Below, piece by piece: positions 1 through 6,198 of a DNA stretch of 8,232 nucleotides. A program made the translations under genes and the position numbers. The notes under the pieces are model-generated. The model had not been told where the DNA came from, did no database searches, and saw only the letters and a list, made by a program, of their open reading frames with translations. Positions within the stretch are counted from its first letter, which is position 1. Each line of letters begins with the position of its first letter. Source of the DNA: Betaproteobacteria bacterium (GTDB lineage: Bacteria > Pseudomonadota > Gammaproteobacteria > Burkholderiales > Casimicrobiaceae); NCBI GenBank assembly GCA_005883655.1, contig VBDA01000049.1:1-8232 (forward strand), read 5' to 3'.

Positions 1-1
1 G

Positions 2-82
2 GCCAACGTCGGCACCGCCGCGGAGCTCGCCAGCCTGGACTCCGAGCTTCTCGGCAATGATCTTCCAAAAGAGACGCGATGA
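2..82 (+). CDS. 3' end of an unidentified upstream gene (partial)
   Basis: One frame is open from base 2 to a TGA at 80-82. It gives 26 residues ending in SELLGNDLPKETR. The stop overlaps the prlC start as ATGA, the usual sign of translational coupling within an operon, so this is probably a real gene end and not chance. Too little remains to identify the family. The tail does not resemble the FolD C-terminus that I would have considered as a neighbour of prlC. No function is proposed. Confidence 0.55.
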   Translation, partial: ANVGTAAELASLDSELLGNDLPKETR

Positions 83-2136
83 ATGCCAACAGCGCCGCGC
101 TGACCGTCAACCCACTGCTCGACTTCTCCGGGCTGCCGCGTTTTGCGGAAATCGTACCGGAGCACGTTGGCCCTGCGGTCGATGCCTTGATCGCCGACGC
201 GCGCGCGACGATCGAACGCGTCGCCACGGTCGCCGAGCCGCCGGGCTGGGACAACTTCGTGCAGCCGCTCTCCGAGACGCTCGACCGCCTTGGCCGCGCC
301 TGGGGACAGGTCGCGCACTTGAATGCCGTGGTCAACACTCCCGCGCTGCGCGAGGCTTACAACGCCAACCTACCGAAAGTGACGTCTTTCCATACCGATC
401 TCGGACAGGACGAGCGACTTTTCAGCCGCTACCGCGCGCTCGCTGATGCGCCGGGCTTCGCATCGCTCGATGCGGCCCGCAGGAAGCTGATCGAGAACAC
501 CTTGCGCGACTTCAGGCTTTCGGGCGCCGAATTATCCGCCGACAGGAAGGCGCGGTTCAAGGCGATCGAAGAGGAGCTTTCACAGCTCTCTTCGCGGTTC
601 GAGGACAACGTGCTCGATGCGACCAACGATTATGGCCTGTTCATCGACGACGCGGCGAAACTCTCGGGTATTCCGGCCGATGTTCAGGAGACCGCGAAAA
701 AGGCGGGGGAAGAGGAAAAAAAGCCGGGCTGGAAGCTGACCTTGCGCGCGCCTTGCTACCAACCGGTCATGCAATACGCGGACGACCGAGGCCTGCGGGA
801 AACCTTGTACCGCGCGTACGCGACGCGGGCGAGCGAGTTTGGGAAAGCCGATTGGGATAACAGCGCGCTGATCGATCGCATCGTCGTGCTTCGTCGGGAA
901 AGCGCAGCGCTGTTAGGCTACAAAAGCTATGCCGAGGTGTCCCTGGTACCCAAAATGGCACGCGACCCGACGGAGGTCCTTGCTTTCCTGCGTGATCTCG
1001 GCACACGCGCGAGGCCTTTTGCCGAGCGCGACATCGCCGAGTTGCGCGCATTCGCGCGCGACCGGCTCGGGTTGTCCGAGCTTGCGGCGTGGGACATACC
1101 CTATGCCTCGGAGAAGCTGCGCGAGGAGCGCTACAGCTTCTCCGACCAGGAGGTGAAGTGCTACTTTCCGGAGGACCGCGTGCTGGCCGGCATGTTTCGC
1201 GTGGTCGAGGCGATCTTCGGCGTCGCGATACGCCCGTCAAGCGCGCCGGCCTGGCATCCGAGCGTGCGGTTTTTCGACGTCCTCGATCGCGAAGGCACAG
1301 TGGTGGGCCAGTTCTACCTGGACCTGTATGCCCGGGCGGCCAAGCGCGGCGGCGCGTGGATGGACAACGCGATCAATCGCCGCCGCAATGGCGCGAAGCT
1401 GCAGCATCCCGTCGCCTATCTGACCTGCAACTTATCCGCACCGGTCGACGCGAGGCCTGCGCTGTTTACGCACGACGAGGTGACGACGCTGTTTCATGAG
1501 TTCGGACATGGTCTCAATCTGCTGCTGACGCAGGTCGACGTGCCCGGAGTCTCGGGCCTCGAAGGCGTGGAATGGGACGCGGTCGAGCTGCCGAGCCAAT
1601 TCATGGAAAACTTCTGCTGGGAGTGGGATGTGATGAAGCACATGAGCGCCCACGTGGACACCGGCGAGCCCCTGCCGCGTCCCCTGTTCGACAAAATGCT
1701 CGCGGCCAGGAATTTCCAGAGCGGTATGCAAACCGTGCGCCAGCTCGAAATGGCGCTGTTCGATATGCACCTGCACCATGATTTCGATGCCAATGCCGGG
1801 TCCGTGCTCGAGCTTGTAGGGACGATAAGGCGCGAAGTCGCGGTCGTGCCGCGGCCGGCGGAGGATCGGAACCTCCCGCACGGGTTCAGCCACATTTTCG
1901 CCGGCGGTTATGCCGCGGGCTACTACAGCTACAAGTGGGCCGAGGTCCTTTCAGCTGACGCGTACAGCTTGTTCGAGGAACAGGGTGTGCTTTCGCCGGC
2001 GGCGGGTCGCCGGTTCCGGGACGAGGTGCTCGCTCGCGGGGGAAGCCGGCCCGCGCTGGAGTCGTTTATCGCATTTCGGGGCCGGGCCCCACAAATCGAG
2101 GCCTTGTTGCGGCATAATGGTATGTTGGCGTCATAA
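79..2136 (+). CDS. prlC: Oligopeptidase A, M3-family zinc metallopeptidase
   Basis: This 685-residue cytosolic endopeptidase of the thimet oligopeptidase family (M3A) degrades short peptides, including cleaved signal peptides in E. coli. The zinc site is complete: HEFGH at residues 473-477 supplies two histidine ligands and the catalytic Glu474. Glu503 in the following DAVELPSQ segment is the expected third ligand. Near the C-terminus, the segment HIFAGGYAAGYYSYKW (605-620) contains His605, Tyr615 and Tyr618, which match the substrate-positioning His/Tyr residues of the family. There is no signal peptide, and the length is close to the E. coli enzyme (about 680). The ATG at 79 overlaps the upstream stop and the protein starts as family members do. 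A glutaredoxin-like gene follows after 19 bases. OpdA is an equivalent name. The family call is secure; the symbol prlC is by similarity to the enterobacterial protein. Confidence 0.96.
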   Translation: MNANSAALTVNPLLDFSGLPRFAEIVPEHVGPAVDALIADARATIERVATVAEPPGWDNFVQPLSETLDRLGRAWGQVAHLNAVVNTPALREAYNANLPKVTSFHTDLGQDERLFSRYRALADAPGFASLDAARRKLIENTLRDFRLSGAELSADRKARFKAIEEELSQLSSRFEDNVLDATNDYGLFIDDAAKLSGIPADVQETAKKAGEEEKKPGWKLTLRAPCYQPVMQYADDRGLRETLYRAYATRASEFGKADWDNSALIDRIVVLRRESAALLGYKSYAEVSLVPKMARDPTEVLAFLRDLGTRARPFAERDIAELRAFARDRLGLSELAAWDIPYASEKLREERYSFSDQEVKCYFPEDRVLAGMFRVVEAIFGVAIRPSSAPAWHPSVRFFDVLDREGTVVGQFYLDLYARAAKRGGAWMDNAINRRRNGAKLQHPVAYLTCNLSAPVDARPALFTHDEVTTLFHEFGHGLNLLLTQVDVPGVSGLEGVEWDAVELPSQFMENFCWEWDVMKHMSAHVDTGEPLPRPLFDKMLAARNFQSGMQTVRQLEMALFDMHLHHDFDANAGSVLELVGTIRREVAVVPRPAEDRNLPHGFSHIFAGGYAAGYYSYKWAEVLSADAYSLFEEQGVLSPAAGRRFRDEVLARGGSRPALESFIAFRGRAPQIEALLRHNGMLAS

Positions 2137-2155
2137 TACCGCCGAGGAGGGCGAG

Positions 2156-2749
2156 ATGATTACCGCATCCATTCCCGCGCGTTCCCTGACCGCATTTGCC
2201 CTGCTGCTCCTGATTTCCGGCCTCGCCGCAGCGCAGGTGCAGCAGGTGTATCGCTATATCGACGTCGACGGCCGCGTCGTCTACTCGGACAAGCCGCCGC
2301 CGCCCGGTGCCAAGGATGCACAAGCCAAGCGGATCGGCGGTAACAGCATCGAAACCAGCGATCTGTCGTTTACCACCGCGCAGGCGCAGGAACGATATCC
2401 GGTGACCCTTTACACCTTTGCCTGCGGGGTAATCTGTGACTCCGCGCAGGGTCTGATCAACAAACGCGGAGTGCCGCATACGGTGATCGACGTCAGTCAG
2501 GGCGACGGCGCCGACCGGCTCAAGCGCCTCACCGGTAGTCTGGACGTGCCGACGATTCAGGTCGGCGATCAGTACGCGACCGGCTTCAGCGAGGGCAAGT
2601 GGCAGGGCATGTTGACGGAGGCCGGATATCCCAAGACGCCACCGCCCAGAACCAATCCCGTCGGCCGTCCGTCGGTTCCGATCGCCGCCGCGCCGAGCGG
2701 CAGCAGTCAAAGTGTCGCGTCTCCGCCCAAGGGCAGCTACCCGCAATAG
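2156..2749 (+). CDS. Exported DUF4124-glutaredoxin domain protein
   Basis: This 197-residue protein begins with a signal peptide: a hydrophobic stretch at about 10-24, with probable cleavage after Ala26. A DUF4124 module follows (about 28-50), with the typical VYRYIDVDGRVVYSDKPPP pattern. A glutaredoxin/thioredoxin-like domain spans about 82-155. Its putative redox motif is Cys90-Gly-Val-Ile-Cys94, a CX3C arrangement instead of CXXC. A cis-proline candidate, Pro132, sits in VPT, as in glutaredoxin folds. The last 40 residues are rich in Pro and Ser and look disordered. The chosen ATG has a strong GAGGAGG ribosome site (2144-2150) five bases upstream. The same frame is open further upstream inside prlC, but that part overlaps prlC and would bury the signal peptide. 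The gene probably shares the prlC transcript. Location is inferred to be periplasmic; the redox partner is unknown. Confidence 0.88.
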   Translation: MITASIPARSLTAFALLLLISGLAAAQVQQVYRYIDVDGRVVYSDKPPPPGAKDAQAKRIGGNSIETSDLSFTTAQAQERYPVTLYTFACGVICDSAQGLINKRGVPHTVIDVSQGDGADRLKRLTGSLDVPTIQVGDQYATGFSEGKWQGMLTEAGYPKTPPPRTNPVGRPSVPIAAAPSGSSQSVASPPKGSYPQ

Positions 2750-2782
2750 CGTCGAGTTTCGCCGAAGTATATGCAGCGTGTG

Positions 2783-2800
2783 CACCGCGCATGCGCGGTG
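2783..2800. terminator. 18-bp perfect palindrome between convergent genes, possible terminator
   Basis: CACCGCGCATGCGCGGTG is identical to its own reverse complement. It lies in the 107-base gap between the glutaredoxin gene (ends 2749) and ntrC (ends 2857), which are transcribed toward each other. As RNA it could form a GC-rich hairpin from either strand. There is no T-tract on either side, so it is not a classical intrinsic terminator. A role in ending or stabilising both messages is inference from position; it could equally be a protein-binding site. Confidence 0.3.
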
Positions 2801-2856
2801 AGCGGCAGCGCCCGATGTTCGCGGACAGGACCACTAGCGCGCCAATACCGCGCCCC

Positions 2857-4254
2857 TCAATGCTTGCCGAGGTCGAGCTTGAGCTCCTGGATCTTACGCG
2901 TGAGCGTGTTGCGGCCCCAACCGAGCCATTGCGCGGCCTCCATGCGATGGCCGGCGGTATGCGCGAGCGCGCGCAGGATGAGCGTGCGCTCGAATTCCTT
3001 TTCCAGCCGGTCGCCGACCGCGCGTTCGCCGCGCGCGAGCGCCCGGGCGAGCTCGCGATCGAGCGCCTGCTGCCAGTTGCCTTCTTCGTCCGTGCGTGCT
3101 GCTCCGGCACGCAGCTCCGGGGGCAGGTCCGCCGCCTCGATGCGTTGACCGGGGCCCATCACGGTCAACCAGTGGCATATGTTCTCGAGCTGACGGACAT
3201 TGCCGGGAAACGCAAACCCGGATAACACCTTGAGCGCGGCGTCGGAAAGCTGCTTCGGCTCGACCGCGAGGTCACGCGCGCTCTTGAGAAGAAAGTGGCG
3301 GGTCAGCGGCGCGATATCCTCGCCGCGCTCGCGCAGCGGCGGCAAGCGCAGTCTGACAACATTCAGCCGATGCAGCAGATCTTCGCGGAACAGGCCTTGC
3401 TGAACGCGTTCTTCCAGATTCTGATGCGTCGCGGCGATGATGCGAACGTTGGAGCGCAGCGGCGCGTGACCGCCGACACGATAGTATTCGCCGTCAGCCA
3501 GCACGCGCAGAAGTCGTACCTGCAGATCGGGCGGCATGTCACCAATTTCATCGAGGAAAAGCGTGCCGCCGTCGGCCTGCTCGAAACGTCCGCGGCGCGA
3601 GCTCTGCGCGCCGGTGAACGCGCCGCGTTCATGGCCGAACAACTCCGATTCCAGAAGGTCCTTCGGTATCGCCGCGGTGTTAATGGCCACAAACGGCTGC
3701 GCCGCACGCACGCTATGCCGGTGCAGGGCACGCGCGACCAGTTCTTTGCCGGTGCCGGATTCGCCGGTGATCAATACGGTGACGTGCGATTGTGACAGGC
3801 GCCCGATAGCCCGAAACACCTCCTGCATTGCCGGTGCCTGCCCGAGCATTTCCGGAGTAGCCATTGCGGTGGCAGCTATCGGGGACTGCGCCGGCACCTC
3901 GGCGCTGGCGCGACGAATCAGCGCCAGCGCGTGATCGATGTCGAATGGTTTTGGAAGGTATTCGAACGCTCCTCCCTGAAACGCCGCGACCGCGCTGTCG
4001 AGATCGGAATATGCAGTCATGATGATCACGCGAACCGTGGGATGGCTCTCCTTCAGTTTGCCGAGCAAGACGAGCCCCGATTCGCCGGGCATGCGGATAT
4101 CGGTCACGATCACCTGGGGTTCGCCGTGCTGCAACGCCTGGGTGACTTCGTAGACCGACGCAAATGACTTGTGAGCGATGCCTTCGCGCGCGAGCGCCTT
4201 TTCGAGCACCCAGCGGATGGAACGGTCGTCGTCGACAACCCAGACCGCATTCAT
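2857..4254 (-). CDS. ntrC: Nitrogen regulation response regulator NtrC (NRI), sigma-54 activator
   Basis: This 465-residue cytosolic transcription activator is close in length to E. coli NtrC (469). The receiver domain (1-115) carries acidic residues Asp8-Asp10, the phosphoacceptor Asp52 in TDIRMPG, Thr80 and Lys102. The AAA+ sigma-54 interaction domain (about 138-370) has Walker A GESGTGKE at 164-171, the sigma-54 contact loop GAFTGA at 211-216 and Walker B LFLDEIG with Asp235-Glu236. The C-terminus holds a Fis-type helix-turn-helix ending NTLTRKIQELKLDLGKH. Once phosphorylated by NtrB it activates sigma-54 promoters such as that of glnA. The start at 4254 begins exactly at the family N-terminus (MNAVWVVDDD) and has an AGGGTGAGG ribosome site. 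An in-frame ATG 14 codons upstream (4296) lacks one. ntrB ends 57 bases upstream in the same operon. No key residue is missing. The symbol glnG is synonymous. Confidence 0.97.
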   Translation of the reverse strand: MNAVWVVDDDRSIRWVLEKALAREGIAHKSFASVYEVTQALQHGEPQVIVTDIRMPGESGLVLLGKLKESHPTVRVIIMTAYSDLDSAVAAFQGGAFEYLPKPFDIDHALALIRRASAEVPAQSPIAATAMATPEMLGQAPAMQEVFRAIGRLSQSHVTVLITGESGTGKELVARALHRHSVRAAQPFVAINTAAIPKDLLESELFGHERGAFTGAQSSRRGRFEQADGGTLFLDEIGDMPPDLQVRLLRVLADGEYYRVGGHAPLRSNVRIIAATHQNLEERVQQGLFREDLLHRLNVVRLRLPPLRERGEDIAPLTRHFLLKSARDLAVEPKQLSDAALKVLSGFAFPGNVRQLENICHWLTVMGPGQRIEAADLPPELRAGAARTDEEGNWQQALDRELARALARGERAVGDRLEKEFERTLILRALAHTAGHRMEAAQWLGWGRNTLTRKIQELKLDLGKH

Positions 4255-4311
4255 CGCCTCACCCTGGAAAAAATCTCGATCTTCATAGGCATGCATGCTT
4301 ATACCCGCTAT

Positions 4312-5406
4312 TTAGGCGCCCGGCCGGTTGAGTTCCAATGGCAGCAGCACCGTGAAAACCGTATGGCCGGGGACGCTCTCGCATTCGATTGCGCCGTTGT
4401 GTTGCGCGATAAATGTCTGCGCAATAGTGAGGCCCAGGCCGCTGCCACCCTCACGCCCCGACACCAGCGGAAAGAAAATCTTGTCGCGAATCGCCTCCGG
4501 GACGCCGGGCCCATTGTCCTCGACCGAAAGCGCAAGCGCCAACCGATAGCGGCGCTTGGCCAGCGTAATGCCGCGAGCCACGCGCGTCCTGAGGCGGATT
4601 TCGCGCACCCCCGAGATGCCTTGCAGCGCCTGCGCGGCATTTCTGACAATATTGAAAAGCGCTTGCGTGAGCTGTTCGGGATCTGCCTCGAACTCCGGCA
4701 GACTGATGTCGAAATCGGAATGGATGAGAATCTGCGGGAACTCGGCCTGAAGAACGCTGCCGACGCGCACCAGGAGCTCGTGAATGTTCGTTCGCCGGAA
4801 TTTCGGCAGGCGGTGCGGCGTCAGGAGCCGATCCACCAGCGTTTGCAGACGGTCCGCCTCGCCGATGATCACCTGCGTGTACTCGATCAGCGGCGGACGA
4901 TCGAGCTCGTGTTCGAGCAGCTGCGCGGCGCCTCGAATGCCGCCTAGCGGATTCTTGATCTCGTGCGCGAGACTGCGTATCAAGTCCCGATTGGCCTGTT
5001 GCTGTTCCAGCAGGCGTTCCTCGCGCGCGATCTTGAGCTGCTGGTCGATGTGTCGAAATTCCAGGATCATCATCGCCCCGGGGGTATCGACCACCGATAT
5101 CGTGCAGGAAAGATGGAGCTTGAGCTTGCCGGTGACGCCGAGCTCGAGCTCCTGCTCGGTGTAGGAGGCGCCGCTCGCACGCGCTTTATCGATGGCTTGA
5201 AAAAGCGCAGGCGCTTCACCAAAAACGGATCCGGCGGAATGTCCCACCAACTGGCGCTTGGAGAGCTCGAACAGGTTCTCGGCGGCTGGATTCGCATAGG
5301 AGATGCCGAACTCGTCGGTAAGCAATACAACCGCGGTGGCAAGCAGTTCCAGGCCCGTATACGCGGCGGAATTCGTTTCGACGGTGGAGAGGTGCGTTTG
5401 GAACAT
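4312..5406 (-). CDS. ntrB: Nitrogen regulation sensor histidine kinase/phosphatase NtrB (NRII)
   Basis: This 364-residue soluble kinase/phosphatase partners NtrC and is normally controlled by the PII protein according to glutamine status. A PAS-like domain lies at about 15-125. The dimerisation and phosphoacceptor segment SLAHEIKNPLGGIRGAAQLL places the phosphorylated His at residue 148. The ATPase domain shows the N box (NIVRNAAQAL, from Asn252), the G1 box DNGPGVP (297-303) and the G2 box GSGLGL (321-326). The GIRGAAQLLE wording after the H box is typical of NtrB. No transmembrane segment is present, as expected. The chosen ATG at 5406 begins MFQTHLS, and the only possible ribosome site is a weak GGTGG six bases upstream. 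The frame stays open to 5535, but that extension is Arg-rich and unlike the family. Stop TAA lies 57 bases before ntrC. The symbol glnL is synonymous. Confidence 0.95.
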   Translation of the reverse strand: MFQTHLSTVETNSAAYTGLELLATAVVLLTDEFGISYANPAAENLFELSKRQLVGHSAGSVFGEAPALFQAIDKARASGASYTEQELELGVTGKLKLHLSCTISVVDTPGAMMILEFRHIDQQLKIAREERLLEQQQANRDLIRSLAHEIKNPLGGIRGAAQLLEHELDRPPLIEYTQVIIGEADRLQTLVDRLLTPHRLPKFRRTNIHELLVRVGSVLQAEFPQILIHSDFDISLPEFEADPEQLTQALFNIVRNAAQALQGISGVREIRLRTRVARGITLAKRRYRLALALSVEDNGPGVPEAIRDKIFFPLVSGREGGSGLGLTIAQTFIAQHNGAIECESVPGHTVFTVLLPLELNRPGA

Positions 5407-5608
5407 CGCGTGCCACCGAAGCGGTGCGATGATAGTAGCAAGTTCCGCGCCCGCACGGCTTGGGCCCGCGCTGCGGCGTCGAAGGCTTATTGCCCCGACT
5501 CGCGCCGCCCGTGTGCCCATCCACTTCGCGCTCACTCCGTGAACCCGACTGTCAGGACGGAGTCGGTTCCCGCGCGTGCGTCGAAGGTGTTACTTCAGCG
5601 CCGAGGTG
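5407..5608 (-). other. Intercistronic region between the DUF4124 gene and ntrB
   Basis: These 202 bases hold no credible gene. They contain the second copy of a 19-bp tandem repeat next to the DUF4124 stop, and two overlapping, mutually exclusive inverted repeats: ACTCCGT/ACGGAGT (5534-5540 with 5557-5563) and AACC(C)GACT/AGTCGGTT (5542-5550 with 5561-5568, one bulged base). The NtrC-like site sits at its downstream end. I see no convincing sigma-70 or sigma-54 promoter. The gap is long for one operon, so a separate weak ntrBC promoter is possible but not visible. Confidence 0.5.
5412..5428. promoter_or_regulatory. NtrC-like operator / hairpin over the ntrB ribosome site
   Basis: Immediately upstream of the ntrB start, GCCACCGAAGCGGTGCG matches the NtrC operator consensus TGCACC-N4-TGGTGCA at 9 of 13 defined positions, with an exact GGTGC on one side. 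It contains a perfect inverted repeat CACCG-N3-CGGTG (5414-5426). In ntrB mRNA this repeat would form a small hairpin pairing the presumed GGTGG Shine-Dalgarno sequence. In E. coli a NtrC site represses the glnL promoter, so an operator here has precedent. The match is imperfect and function is inferred. Confidence 0.35.
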
Positions 5609-5622
5609 TTACTTCAGCGCCG
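5585..5622. repeat. Perfect 19-bp tandem duplication across a stop codon
   Basis: AGGTGTTACTTCAGCGCCG occurs twice head to tail (5585-5603 and 5604-5622) without mismatch. On the minus strand the right-hand copy encodes the last residues of the DUF4124 protein and its TAA stop; the left-hand copy lies just after the stop in another frame. The absence of any difference between the copies suggests a recent slippage or duplication event. Confidence 0.9.
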
Positions 5623-6097
5623 CCAGCTCCTTGCGCAACGCCTCGATATTCTTCTCATGAAGGCTGACACTCTGCCTCAATTTGGCGAGCCGGTTGGCGT
5701 ATTTCTGGGCATCTTTCTGCTCGTCAGGCAACGGCGGTGGCGCGCCATCGCCGTAGGCCGCGCGTGCCTCGACGAGAAGCTTTTCTTCGGTGTCGAGCTC
5801 ATCGGAAAGAACCTTGCGCCTCAGCCCATCGCGGCCGCGTTGCGTATCCGCGTCTATTCTGGGAAATCCGGTCGGCGTCGGCGAGCCCCTTGCCGAGCCG
5901 CGTGTCTCGTCGCCCACCCCGCAGGAGAGTTTTTTCCAGCCCTTCTCGGGCGCGACATTGGTGTAGTGCATGTTGCCTTCGGCGTCGACATATTTGCAGA
6001 TGTCGGCGAAGGCGCACGGCGCGAGCATGAGCGCGGTGCACCAGCAAATGGCATGTGCGCACTGGATGAAGGCGCGGTGGGCTCGAGAGAGGACCAT
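5609..6097 (-). CDS. Exported DUF4124 protein with C-terminal coiled coil
   Basis: This small protein of 162 residues has a signal peptide with a hydrophobic core at about 14-30 and probable cleavage after Ala31 (CAFA/DICK). A DUF4124 module follows directly (about 32-59), with the pattern CKYVDAEGNMHYTNVAPEKGW and two cysteines (Cys34, Cys59) that could pair in the periplasm. A Gly/Pro-rich linker leads to a charged helical C-terminus (about 95-115 and 126-162) that looks like a coiled coil. The ATG at 6097 has GGAG four bases upstream. A TTG start at 6115 is possible in the same frame but has poorer support and disturbs the signal peptide. It lies between glnA and ntrB on the same strand, a placement I recall from betaproteobacterial glnA-ntrBC loci. 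Its function is unknown; a link to nitrogen control is inferred from position only. Confidence 0.85.
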   Translation of the reverse strand: MVLSRAHRAFIQCAHAICWCTALMLAPCAFADICKYVDAEGNMHYTNVAPEKGWKKLSCGVGDETRGSARGSPTPTGFPRIDADTQRGRDGLRRKVLSDELDTEEKLLVEARAAYGDGAPPPLPDEQKDAQKYANRLAKLRQSVSLHEKNIEALRKELAALK

Positions 6098-6146
6098 AGC
6101 GCTCCAGTGTATCAAAACGCGGCCTGGGTAAAGCGCCGCTCCAGGT

Positions 6147-6184
6147 GCAGACGGGGGCGGATCGTGGCGATCCGCCCCGTCTGC
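6147..6184 (-). terminator. Strong hairpin downstream of glnA, terminator or attenuator
   Basis: Fourteen bases after the glnA stop, arms 6147-6164 and 6168-6184 pair over 17 bp with one bulged G and a three-base loop. The arms share GCAGAC, a G run and CGGATCG. The stem is very GC-rich but is not followed by a T run on the minus strand. It is therefore more likely a partial terminator or a 3'-end stabiliser that reduces readthrough from glnA into the DUF4124-ntrBC genes. E. coli also has a terminator with readthrough at the equivalent place. Confidence 0.6.
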
Positions 6185-6198
6185 TCACTTTGCCTCGG

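Noticed and set aside
57..446. Plus-strand open frame of 129 codons at the start of prlC
   Set aside because: Its Arg-rich composition and full overlap with prlC in another frame mark it as an out-of-frame artefact.
2066..2785. Minus-strand open frame of 239 codons opposite the end of prlC and the glutaredoxin gene
   Set aside because: It is a shadow of two plus-strand genes with clear domains, and has no ribosome site or recognisable protein features.
4255..4296. Upstream in-frame ATG extending NtrC by 14 residues
   Set aside because: It has no ribosome site, and the extension precedes the conserved receiver-domain start, whereas the ATG at 4254 has a clear AGGGTGAGG.
4289..4298. GCATGCATGC palindrome between ntrB and ntrC
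   Set aside because: It is only ten bases, easily arises by chance, and has no supporting context such as a promoter or second copy.
4171..4947. Long plus-strand open frame of 258 codons across the ntrB/ntrC junction
   Set aside because: It is antisense to well-identified kinase and activator domains, has no domain pattern of its own, and is explained by GC-rich codon bias leaving the opposite strand open.
5407..5535. N-terminal extension of NtrB by 43 residues
   Set aside because: The extension is Arg/Ala-rich, unlike the family, and would cover the operator-like site. The ATG at 5406 gives normal length.
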